A DNA stretch of 64,000 bases, from positions 62,001 to 126,000 of IMG/VR virus record IMGVR_UViG_3300009177_000028. The stretch is one strand, 5' to 3'. The translations under genes and the position numbers were made by a program. Shown here in pieces: positions 53,400-61,539 of the stretch; positions within the stretch are counted from its first letter, which is position 1; each line of letters opens with the position of its first letter. This DNA is from a virus. The notes under the pieces are model-generated. The model saw nothing but the letters and a program-made list of their open reading frames with translations. It was not told the origin of the DNA and searched no databases.

Positions 53400-54851
53400 T
53401 TATGGTATGATATTAGGCCCAGCCCAAGGGATATACAAGCCTCTTCTTAAATGCTGATAAGCTCTTCCATTTTCTGTAGTCGGAGAAAAATCTCCAAAGT
53501 TAGTTCTCCCTGAGCGGAGATGTGGAATAGTTCCCATTGGTCTTGGTGAATAAGGATACACTTGAACAGTTTGGTTTCCATATGATGAAAGAGTTCCTTG
53601 TACCAAGTCTATTGGTAATAATTCTGTTGCATTGGTAAATGGGGAGTCCCCTCCGTTGCTGTCAAACATCGGACTTGCTCCTTGCGCAACTCCCGTTACA
53701 TAGGTCCAAAAAGAGGCTGCAAGTTGAACTGGGACACCGAAAGTTGTCGCACTCATTCCTTGGGCGGCGCCTCGTGATAAGAAGAAGCTATTAGCTGGGG
53801 AACCTAACATTTGAAATAAAGCCCCATCATTAACTGATCTACTACCGAAACCATCGTCTCCAGTAAAACCTGAACCTAACACAAATAATCTGGCTACAGT
53901 GTTAACTGGTAATGGCGCTGGCTCATTTTCAGCCAATCCAAAAGTTACAATATTAGAGTCTGGTTGGGTTGCATTACCGGGACGCCTACCATATACGGTA
54001 ACCCCTTGTCCAGTGTCATCTCCTACCATGGTTATTCTAAATTGAACTCCAGAAGTTCCTCCGTCCCCAAATCCAGGAGCACCTCCGAGATAAATTGTAC
54101 TACTACTATTAAACCACATTGGAGCATGGAAGTGTTGTCCGAATGCCGGAAAATCTCCTGCGGCTGTTCCACCAAATCCTGGAGCAACAGTCATACGAGG
54201 ACAATTTCTATTGCTAAGGTTACTGGCATAAGAGCCGCTTCCCTCATTACAAATTCTTACTTGCCATCCTGTAGAGTGTGGACTTTGAAGAACAATTCTT
54301 GGAGTATTAGAAGTAAGATCACTTAAATATTCAGCGCTTGTTTTAGTATTGCTACCACCGCTAGTTGGACAGTTTAGATCTTTTTCATATATGTACCAAG
54401 CAATACTATCGGCAGCTTCTACTGGAGGAGGATCTCCTAAAGTTCTATAATCAATAACATAAGAATTTGTACTAGTTTCAAATCCAAGAATCAAAAAAAT
54501 TCCTGAATTATAGCGTGGAAAAGCTGTACTTCTAAGTACCAATAATCTACCGATATCAGCAGAAGTTACTGTTCTTACAGATACAGGAATAGAAACATAA
54601 AATTCTTTTTGTGCTCCCAAGTTAATTCCAGCTTTGCTGCCCGTTGCAAAAGTAGGCGTTCCCGTGGGAGTAGAATCACCAGTCGCAATTAATAAAGTGC
54701 CTATAGAATTAATATTGTAGTTAGTATCACCAACATAAGAATATAACAACACTCTTCTTAGAAAGATACTTAACAAGTAAGTATAAATAAACTCTCTATT
54801 TGAGTTTGTAATATTTTGTGTTTGATAGTCTCTGAGTAAATGTATCGCCAT
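53400..54851 (-). CDS. Family B appendage protein, copy 1 (module-free reference)
   Basis: The 483-residue family B copy has no M1 or M2 insert and so shows the minimal fold. It begins MAIHLLRDYQTQNITNSNRE, followed by IFLRRVLLYSYVGDTNYN, RYNSGIFLI, YVIDYRTLG, HSTGWQVRICNE, GDFPAFGQHFHAPMWF, NEPAPLPVN, GRTNFGDF and RRGLYIPWAGP. The His-rich loop (HFHAP) is also conserved as HLHG and HNHV in the other copies and could bind metal. A GAGGAAAT ribosome site precedes the ATG. Confidence 0.85.
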   Translation of the reverse strand: MAIHLLRDYQTQNITNSNREFIYTYLLSIFLRRVLLYSYVGDTNYNINSIGTLLIATGDSTPTGTPTFATGSKAGINLGAQKEFYVSIPVSVRTVTSADIGRLLVLRSTAFPRYNSGIFLILGFETSTNSYVIDYRTLGDPPPVEAADSIAWYIYEKDLNCPTSGGSNTKTSAEYLSDLTSNTPRIVLQSPHSTGWQVRICNEGSGSYASNLSNRNCPRMTVAPGFGGTAAGDFPAFGQHFHAPMWFNSSSTIYLGGAPGFGDGGTSGVQFRITMVGDDTGQGVTVYGRRPGNATQPDSNIVTFGLAENEPAPLPVNTVARLFVLGSGFTGDDGFGSRSVNDGALFQMLGSPANSFFLSRGAAQGMSATTFGVPVQLAASFWTYVTGVAQGASPMFDSNGGDSPFTNATELLPIDLVQGTLSSYGNQTVQVYPYSPRPMGTIPHLRSGRTNFGDFSPTTENGRAYQHLRRGLYIPWAGPNIIP

Positions 54852-54860
54852 ATTTCCTCG

Positions 54861-56411
54861 TTAGGCTCCGTAGAATAGAATTTGGTTTACATAAATGGTA
54901 TTATCCCAAGGCCAGCAAATTCCATTTTGTAATTGGATAAATTCTCCATTTAATCCGATTCTATGATTCTTTGGTACGTGTGTTCCGGTAAATTTTACTG
55001 TTCTTAATTTAACTCTAGCCAACTGATATTGATTTGTAACTCCGGGAAGACACAATAGTCCATCTGAAATCGGAATTGTACCAGCAGTTGTATTATAACC
55101 AATTTTATAATCAGTTAAGTTTTGTCCGAAAACGTCAGGGGTACCATCACCTCTTAAAGCTTTAACTAAAGTTCTATAAGATCTTGCTGTCGTGGAGTCT
55201 CCAGAATGGGTGCGCATGACAAATCCACCACCATAGCTTGCAGTAGTGCTTGAAGTATATACGCTGCCAGTGTTAAATGTGTGACCCATAAAAGCTACGG
55301 GATGAAGATCTGCTCCTTGAGGATATAATCTTGTTGGAATTTCAAAGTGAAAACTGCTGTGTAAATTAGCTTGAAACAAATCTTGCTCTCTAATATGAGC
55401 AATTAGAAATGTTTTATCTCCAATCATAGTTACCGCAGTTTGTCCACTAGTATATGCTTGACTGGTATTTGGGTTATAACTAAACAGACATTGATAACCA
55501 TCATTCTGGAATCCGTTATAAACAGTTCCACTGTTTGCGGTATAAGTGCCGTTACCTGTAGAGCCAGTCAATGTAAATGTAGTAGATCCAGTTACAGTCA
55601 CGAGCCATTGGCCGTTAGCCGCAGTATTACCTAAAGCTCCAACAATATTAACGGTTTGAGCGGTTGTGAAGTTATGAGGTGAAGCTGTAGTGCATGCTAT
55701 CGGGGAGGCGTTGGTTGCAGCAGTAATTGTTAAAGGTACACCTGACCAAGAGCCGGTTCCTGAAATGCCGACTCCTAGGGTGGCGCTGGTGTTTGTGCCA
55801 AGATTAGCTATTTGAATCTGTGAATTTGCTTGTCCAGGGTTAATGCTTGGAGCATCAGTTTGCAGGATCATAAAATTTCCATTGCCAGCCGATGTTGCTA
55901 AGGCATCTGATCCCGTTTCCATATCTACAACCCTATAAACAACACCAGAACGTGCATTCATAGAAGGGTGTTTGGTAGTCGGGTTAGGAAACCCTCCAGT
56001 ATTGATATTAACAATAATTTGATTGCTAGAAACAACCCTACTAATTATATACATAGAGTCTTCAGAACTATTAGAATTTGGCACCCACATGACTAGCATT
56101 TTACCAGCCATAGTTGGGCTAAAAGGCGCTGATGAAGTAGTGGTAAATAAGCAATCTCCGCTAACTAAATCTCCGCTGACTGCAACATGTGATCCATCAG
56201 TGCCTGAAGCCATTAAACTGGTTCCACCAGTAAAATTGGTAGGAAGAACGGTGCCGTTATTAGATGCAAATCCGCCAGGAATTGTTGGGGAAGCGGTTCC
56301 GTTAATACAAAACCCCCAAAATTCATACGTCCATTTCATTCTCCAAGCAACACCTCTGCCTCCGGCGTTTGCGTTGGGATAGACCATTCCTCGAATAAAT
56401 TTCATACCCAT
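54861..56411 (-). CDS. Family A appendage protein, copy 1, with one M1 module
   Basis: A 516-residue family A copy: MKFIRGMVY start, WTYEFWGFCINGT, GKMLVMWVPNSNSSEDSMYII, GQANSQIQI, LARVKLRTVKF and LQNGICWPWDN end. One M1 module (about 55518-55732) sits after the GTGSWSG segment, at a site that is short in copies 2 and 3. A GGAG site precedes the ATG. It opens the A/B/C array and lies 45 bp after the LamG genes. Confidence 0.84.
   Translation of the reverse strand: MGMKFIRGMVYPNANAGGRGVAWRMKWTYEFWGFCINGTASPTIPGGFASNNGTVLPTNFTGGTSLMASGTDGSHVAVSGDLVSGDCLFTTTSSAPFSPTMAGKMLVMWVPNSNSSEDSMYIISRVVSSNQIIVNINTGGFPNPTTKHPSMNARSGVVYRVVDMETGSDALATSAGNGNFMILQTDAPSINPGQANSQIQIANLGTNTSATLGVGISGTGSWSGVPLTITAATNASPIACTTASPHNFTTAQTVNIVGALGNTAANGQWLVTVTGSTTFTLTGSTGNGTYTANSGTVYNGFQNDGYQCLFSYNPNTSQAYTSGQTAVTMIGDKTFLIAHIREQDLFQANLHSSFHFEIPTRLYPQGADLHPVAFMGHTFNTGSVYTSSTTASYGGGFVMRTHSGDSTTARSYRTLVKALRGDGTPDVFGQNLTDYKIGYNTTAGTIPISDGLLCLPGVTNQYQLARVKLRTVKFTGTHVPKNHRIGLNGEFIQLQNGICWPWDNTIYVNQILFYGA
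55518..55732 (-). repeat. Module M1 in A copy 1
   Basis: A single M1 unit (NASPIACTT...GNTAANGQW...FTLTGSTGNG) in a family A gene. Confidence 0.8.
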
Positions 56412-56456
56412 TTAGATCTCCAAACTATTGCTTAAATACCTAAATATTCGGTGATG

Positions 56457-57965
56457 TTACGAGTACCAAGTATCTAAAACTTCTGGAATAGAATATGGGC
56501 CGCCGCATGGGAAAGCTGGCGCATTTGCTAATGAAATTTGCGTATCTACCCAAACAACAGCCTGCGGAGGATCGCATGAAGTATCATACGCTCTTAATTT
56601 ATAATATTGGGTTAAAGTGGATAAGTTTAGTGGTAGAGTGCCGGTTCGATAAATTGTTTTAAAATAGTCCAAAGATCTAACAACATTGGCAATTCTCAAA
56701 TCTTGCACACTAAAATTAGCTTCTTCTTTAGTTGGTGAAGAGGTAACTAAATAAAGCGGGGTAGCTCCGATTACCAAAGCGCCCGGATTTGCACTAGTTG
56801 CGGTAAAAATTAATCTTGTATTAGCTGCCGGAATAACAGTTGAGTTGCTAAAAACTGTAGTTTTTCCGCCAGCAGCGCTTTGAATGCCGATTGAAACTGT
56901 GTTACTTGATGTTGATGTAGTATATAAGGTTTCAAATGTAGTTGACCCTTCAAAAAATTTAATTTCTGCATTAAGGGTGCCACCGGCCAATGAATTCATA
57001 CGCCATTCAATTACAAAAGTTCTGTTGGGGGAAGATCCCACTGTTGTGGTAAAAATTCCCAAACCAGTTCCGCTAGTGGTTGTGTCTCTTTCACAAACGT
57101 TAATGGTTGCCCCAAGTGAGGAGTTTGGTAAGCTAAAATTAAATGCATTTGTAGCTTGTCCGAATTCCACGAACCCATTTGATGAAGCATTAACAGAAGT
57201 ATATGTTATTCCCCATACGGTTACTGGAAATGGTAAAGCAACAGTAGTCATTACTTCATCGCCATGGTTTCCAATATCTGTTACACCAGAAACATAAGTT
57301 CCAGTAGAAGATGTAATGGCGTAACTAACGTCATTATAAAGTACATAAGGCCCCGGCATAGTCGTGCTTTGTAACTGGGCGGCACCGTTGTAAGTTAATA
57401 GTAAACATCCATTTAGATAAGATCTCATGGCGGTCCCATCATGCGTAAACCCTATGTGACACCATTGATGTAATGGAATCGGGAAATCGGTAACTGTTTT
57501 ACTTGTTTGTGCAGTTGGTGAGGTAGCACATCCAAAATAAACATCTTGCCCGCTGTTACCAGAACCATTAGAGACTTCCCAAGAAAAGAATGGGGCAGCC
57601 CATGTATTTGTTGTTGTGTGCTGTCTAAATAGTTTTTTAACGAATTGTTGAAAATTACTATTATTAAGATAGCTTCGTAAATTAACCCAAAATGAAATAG
57701 TAAATGGTGGTTGTGTATTTATATTTTCTGCACCAAAAATATAGTTTCTGGTGGCCGAAGCGCCAGAAGGATAGTTACCAGCTCCAGGGAAATATGGGCA
57801 GTTACCACCAAATACCCCCGTGCCTGTTCTGATTATTGTACCACTAACAGATAGATCCGTAGACGCACTTCCGGCTAATATACTTCCGGTGTTTTTGTAA
57901 ACTCCAGAGGTCTCATCTAGAAGCCATACGTAGCCATCATTTGTATCGGGTGGTATTCTTGCCAT
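56457..57965 (-). CDS. LamG-like appendage protein with a second beta domain inserted
   Basis: A 502-residue protein starting ARIPPDTNDGYVWLLDET. The LamG fold has PPFTISFWVNL, LHQWCHIGFTHDGT and MRSYLNGCLL strands, and resumes as FSVQDLRIANVVRS. Between them lies a domain of about 190 residues with LPFPVTVWGITYTSVNASSNGFVEFG and TFVIEWRM, a pattern seen in many secreted beta domains. After LamG comes YYKLRAYDTSC, shared with 57976 and family C, ending EVLDTWYS. The ribosome site is weak. A glycan-binding role is inferred. Confidence 0.84.
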   Translation of the reverse strand: MARIPPDTNDGYVWLLDETSGVYKNTGSILAGSASTDLSVSGTIIRTGTGVFGGNCPYFPGAGNYPSGASATRNYIFGAENINTQPPFTISFWVNLRSYLNNSNFQQFVKKLFRQHTTTNTWAAPFFSWEVSNGSGNSGQDVYFGCATSPTAQTSKTVTDFPIPLHQWCHIGFTHDGTAMRSYLNGCLLLTYNGAAQLQSTTMPGPYVLYNDVSYAITSSTGTYVSGVTDIGNHGDEVMTTVALPFPVTVWGITYTSVNASSNGFVEFGQATNAFNFSLPNSSLGATINVCERDTTTSGTGLGIFTTTVGSSPNRTFVIEWRMNSLAGGTLNAEIKFFEGSTTFETLYTTSTSSNTVSIGIQSAAGGKTTVFSNSTVIPAANTRLIFTATSANPGALVIGATPLYLVTSSPTKEEANFSVQDLRIANVVRSLDYFKTIYRTGTLPLNLSTLTQYYKLRAYDTSCDPPQAVVWVDTQISLANAPAFPCGGPYSIPEVLDTWYS

Positions 57966-57975
57966 ATATTTTTAG

Positions 57976-59439
57976 TTAGGTTACGCTAACTACTCCCATT
58001 TGAATAAATTGTCCATCGTATGGTTGAACAGGATTGGTTATTCCTGATATACTGTAAGGCGGATTAGCGCCAGAGTTTCTAATTTCTACGCTATCAATAG
58101 ATAAAGCGGTTAGCGTAATAGTTGCGCCCCCATTCATTTGAATAATTTTAGTATAATCTATCGGGTAAACTACAGTTTGTCCCGATGTTCCTCTATTAAG
58201 ATAAAAAGTTTGGGCCGGGCTGGACACGTCTAACTGATAAATATTCCAGTTATCAGCAGCCGGAGTGCCTCCTGTCTGGAAATATGCTCCATCATTAGTT
58301 CCACCAGTATAGGTTTTTTGTTCAATTACCCCTCTAAATCGTAACGTAACATTATATAGTGTCACGGTAGATCCTGGAAGAACAGTAGAAACGGTAGTAG
58401 AGGCGGTGGTAGAACAGGCCACACTATTAACATTTCCGGTGTTAGGTAATAACCAAGTTAATCCATTTAAAGCATCAGTAACAGTTGTTGGTGTACTATT
58501 TTGAAATCCTAGGACTCCCCATTTTTCTAATACTTCAATGGGGCCTAAAGTAGCAAGAGTGCCACAGGGTATAGTTGCTCCAGTATAATTAATGCCGGTA
58601 GAAACCCAATAAATTGGGGAGGGAGGCGAGCAAGCATTATCATAAGCTCTTAATTTATAATATGTGGTAAAAGGGATCCCAGATCCTGAAGTTGTCATTG
58701 CTTGTCTATAGATATTTTGAAAATATGACTGTGGACGAGCAACGTTGGCTATTCTGATATCACATATAGAGCTGGCGCACTCTTCAGGGTTACCTGATCC
58801 GGATGGAATTGCTCCAAAAAACCATGGACCATGAGTACCGTAGTTAATAGCTCCGGTTGCCGCTGTTTGCCCAACCAAATTACCATTTAAATATCCATAT
58901 TGAAATGATCCATCATATACTAATCCTATATGACACCATTGATTTAGTGGAATATTATTATTTGCGTCTAACACCATTCCACCACCCGTCGCAGTTGCCG
59001 CAAACAAGTCGAAGGCGGTAGGCTGACTGGTATACTGTCTTGTTTGCAAACCTATTTGTCCAAATACTGAGGACCAGTTTCCGGCTGTATGTTGTTTGGT
59101 AAATGGGTGTTGTGTAAAACCCGTAGTATTATAGTTTCTAAGATAATACCAAAAAGAGAAAGTAACAGGAGATTGCGGCTCAACGTTATTGGCGCCAGAA
59201 ATAAAATTGCGCGGAGAGCCGCTATTATTTGCTGTAAATGTGACGCAGGTGTTTGCACCCATAGATGAGAACGGGCTTGGTTGCTGAAAATTTGCTATTC
59301 CTGAGAATGTAGCTAAATCAGAAACTGCATGTGAAATAGCAGATGGAGATGTAGACGAATTAATAAATGGGGCTGCCGTCTCATCTAGTTTCCATACTAC
59401 AATATCATTATTATCAGGATCAACTCTAATACCTGTCAT
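57976..59439 (-). CDS. LamG-like appendage protein with C-terminal beta domain
   Basis: A 487-residue protein. Residues 1-225 are a LamG fold: VWKLDETAAPF start, PVTFSFWYYLRNY, LNQWCHIGLVYDG, YGYLNGNLVG and DIRIANVARP. Then YYKLRAYDNAC and a VLEKWG link lead to a C-terminal domain of about 190 residues (YNVTLRFRGVIEQKTYTGG, YQLDVS, YFQTGG, YPIDYTKIIQMNGGATITL) that looks like a self-contained beta sandwich. It resembles the neighbours at 59446 and 56457 in its N-terminal part. A GAGGACA site precedes the ATG. Confidence 0.84.
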   Translation of the reverse strand: MTGIRVDPDNNDIVVWKLDETAAPFINSSTSPSAISHAVSDLATFSGIANFQQPSPFSSMGANTCVTFTANNSGSPRNFISGANNVEPQSPVTFSFWYYLRNYNTTGFTQHPFTKQHTAGNWSSVFGQIGLQTRQYTSQPTAFDLFAATATGGGMVLDANNNIPLNQWCHIGLVYDGSFQYGYLNGNLVGQTAATGAINYGTHGPWFFGAIPSGSGNPEECASSICDIRIANVARPQSYFQNIYRQAMTTSGSGIPFTTYYKLRAYDNACSPPSPIYWVSTGINYTGATIPCGTLATLGPIEVLEKWGVLGFQNSTPTTVTDALNGLTWLLPNTGNVNSVACSTTASTTVSTVLPGSTVTLYNVTLRFRGVIEQKTYTGGTNDGAYFQTGGTPAADNWNIYQLDVSSPAQTFYLNRGTSGQTVVYPIDYTKIIQMNGGATITLTALSIDSVEIRNSGANPPYSISGITNPVQPYDGQFIQMGVVSVT

Positions 59440-59445
59440 TTGTCC

Positions 59446-60156
59446 TCAAGTCTGAAATCCATTATGGTAAATATTAGCAAAATATGATTGTGGTCTAACA
59501 ACATTGGCTACTCTAATATCTTGAACCATAACCGGGGAGCCTTGCACCGTGCTAGATCCGGGAACACAACCAACATACCATTGTCCCCTATTACCCAATG
59601 TGCCATAATCAATGGTTCCAGAAAAATTACTAGAAACAACTAACCCGCCATTTATATACATTCTAAGTGTAGTGCCATCCCAAGTTCCGCCAATATGACA
59701 CCACCTACCAACTGGCAGATAATTATTTGTAGATGGCGTTCTTACGAACTGTAAAGTTCCATTAAGGGTAATATACAAATCTAATTGTCCATCACTTGTG
59801 TTGAGTAATTGAAATCCAAATGTTAAAAAGGGGCTTGACAAACCATTCAAAAAATACTGTTTATTAAAAATTTCAGCAAAATAGTTAGTATATCTTCTTA
59901 AGAAAACCCATCCAGATAAGCTAATGTTGGGGGTAACTAATACATCATTATCTCCACCGGCCCCATCATGATTTGATGAAATATAAGATGATGGAATGTA
60001 AATACAGTCACCTAGCAACCCCTGTGCTCCAGAGATTGGGTTACCATAATCTGTCCAATCTGCTGAGGCTGCTGTTCCGGTATTGGTATGAGTACCAGGA
60101 CCATCATTCAGAAATAAGACAAGAACATCATTTGCATCTGGGTCTACTCTAGCCAT
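59446..60156 (-). CDS. Minimal LamG-like appendage protein
   Basis: A 236-residue protein that is a single LamG fold: MARVDPDANDVLVLFLNDG start, ISLSGWVFLRRY, VGRWCHIGGTWDGTTLRMYINGGLV, and VQDIRVANVVRPQSYF at the end. It is the simplest of the three LamG genes and the first of them in transcription order. Spacing to its neighbours is 6 bp on both sides, and it has a GAGGATAA ribosome site. Probably a trimer-forming or sugar-binding fibre segment. Confidence 0.85.
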   Translation of the reverse strand: MARVDPDANDVLVLFLNDGPGTHTNTGTAASADWTDYGNPISGAQGLLGDCIYIPSSYISSNHDGAGGDNDVLVTPNISLSGWVFLRRYTNYFAEIFNKQYFLNGLSSPFLTFGFQLLNTSDGQLDLYITLNGTLQFVRTPSTNNYLPVGRWCHIGGTWDGTTLRMYINGGLVVSSNFSGTIDYGTLGNRGQWYVGCVPGSSTVQGSPVMVQDIRVANVVRPQSYFANIYHNGFQT

Positions 60157-60162
60157 TTATCC

Positions 60163-61407
60163 TCACGCATATGTTACTTGTACTCTAGCATTGCTACAGA
60201 TAACTCTATCTGTTACCGAGCCACCCGTCTTCCAAAGTCTAACTTCATATCTACTAGTTACATCATTTCTTAAATGTCCATTGGATGAACCGATAGTCAT
60301 AACAGCAGAGTACTCCGTTGTAGTAGTATTGGTAAAATGAAATTGTGAATTTGTTACTACAACATTATGTGTAGTATCAAATAAGTGAACATATCCATCA
60401 AAAGATGGGGCCGAAATTTCAACGTCAGCCATAAATTTAACAGTTCTTACTCTACCATCTGATAAGGCAGTTGGATACTTAGTCATGTCAATGAATCTTC
60501 CGCCTATTCCTGCTGGCGTAGTAAATCCATTTAAAACAACTCCGGTAACAAATTGAATATCATTTGGTAAAGCTAACGGCTGCAAGGCGCTAACTACAAT
60601 TGGAAGACTGTAAGTAATTTCAATTCTAGCATTTCTACAAATTACTTGATCATTTGTTCCACCGCCTGTTAGATAAATCTGAACTTCGTACATGGTATCA
60701 TCACAGGCATCATCACGAATGTATCCATCAGTTGTTCCTGATTCGATAATGGCGCTCAATTCTACTGAGGCTAAACTGCTTGTTGATAATGTCGAATTTA
60801 AAATAATTACATTGTGAGTAATATCTTTAATTTGAACAAATCCGACAGTTGCAGAATTAGTTACTTCTAAATCTGCTTTGAATGTCATTGTTCTGTTTCT
60901 GCCATCTGGATAGCTGGCTGGATACAATTCGGTGTCAATCTGACGCGCTCCTACACGAGTAGGATTAGAAGTATTTGCGTAACCGTCACCAGATAAGAAG
61001 CCGATATCGTTCGGTAAAACAACAGAAGTTGGCAAAACGTTCAAAACGATATTGCTCAAAGTCTGAGGAATCCAGGCGATACCGCTCCAAGCAATAACCT
61101 GATTAACGGTTGGTGCGTTATCTGCTAGTGGTCTGCCTTGAAGGCCGACGACTCGACCATTAGAAAGAGTGCCACTTAGGTCTCCGCCCAAATTATTAAT
61201 TTGAATAGCGGTGATTCTGGCATCCATATCATCCAAACGGGCCCTGACGGTGGTGTAGGATCCGCTAGGCTTGACACCTAACTCAGCTTCAATAGCGATG
61301 ATAGCATTGCGTAATCTGTTAACCGTATCGCCCATGACGGGAGTGGAATCATCCGTCACAAGAGGTAAGGTAGCGTTTGTATCTATCTGAGCTGGGTATT
61401 TTGACAT
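60163..61407 (-). CDS. Fibre protein with shared N-terminal anchor and two repeated beta domains
   Basis: A 414-residue protein. Residues 1-70 (KYPAQIDTNATLP, EAELGVKPSGSYTTVRARLD) match the starts of the genes at 34161 and 61540. A GDLSGTLSNG phrase follows. Then two copies of a domain of about 135 residues occur (LPNDIGF/LPNDIQF, ITHNVIILNS/TTHNVVVTNS, VICRNARIEITY/VICSNARVQVTY). A similar domain ends the protein at 4687-8703. It is the first gene of the minus-strand run. The leader contains CTAAGGCTTTTC. It probably anchors the appendage to the virion. Confidence 0.87.
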   Translation of the reverse strand: MSKYPAQIDTNATLPLVTDDSTPVMGDTVNRLRNAIIAIEAELGVKPSGSYTTVRARLDDMDARITAIQINNLGGDLSGTLSNGRVVGLQGRPLADNAPTVNQVIAWSGIAWIPQTLSNIVLNVLPTSVVLPNDIGFLSGDGYANTSNPTRVGARQIDTELYPASYPDGRNRTMTFKADLEVTNSATVGFVQIKDITHNVIILNSTLSTSSLASVELSAIIESGTTDGYIRDDACDDTMYEVQIYLTGGGTNDQVICRNARIEITYSLPIVVSALQPLALPNDIQFVTGVVLNGFTTPAGIGGRFIDMTKYPTALSDGRVRTVKFMADVEISAPSFDGYVHLFDTTHNVVVTNSQFHFTNTTTTEYSAVMTIGSSNGHLRNDVTSRYEVRLWKTGGSVTDRVICSNARVQVTYA

Positions 61408-61539
61408 GAAAAGCCTTAGATCTCTTGATGGTTTAAATTTTGCTGAAGATATGCCAAAATTTTAGTATAGTTAAGAGGTAAGAACCGCCTCAAAATCCGC
61501 AAAGAACTAAATGTTGCCAATAGGTTAAGGCTTATAAAT
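61408..61539. promoter_or_regulatory. Divergent intergenic region between two fibre genes
   Basis: This 132-bp gap separates the divergent genes at 61407 (-) and 61540 (+). On the minus strand it holds the TATACTAAAATTTT motif (61451-61469). On the plus strand a TTAAGG ribosome site (61525-61530) precedes ATG 61540. It is the most probable promoter region for the 16.5 kb minus-strand run. A plus-strand promoter is not clear. Confidence 0.5.
61451..61469 (-). promoter_or_regulatory. Putative late promoter motif (minus strand)
   Basis: Reading the minus strand gives TATACTAAAATTTTGGCAT, differing by one inserted T and one C/T change from the motif at 30470-30487. It lies 43 bases upstream of the start codon at 61407. 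Both motifs precede long fibre operons, so they are probably phage promoters. Confidence 0.5.

Noticed and set aside
44891-56411. Diversity-generating retroelement (template/variable repeat) as cause of the paralogue diversity
   Set aside because: No reverse transcriptase, no accessory protein and no adenine-biased variable repeat are seen in the window. Module insertion explains the differences better.
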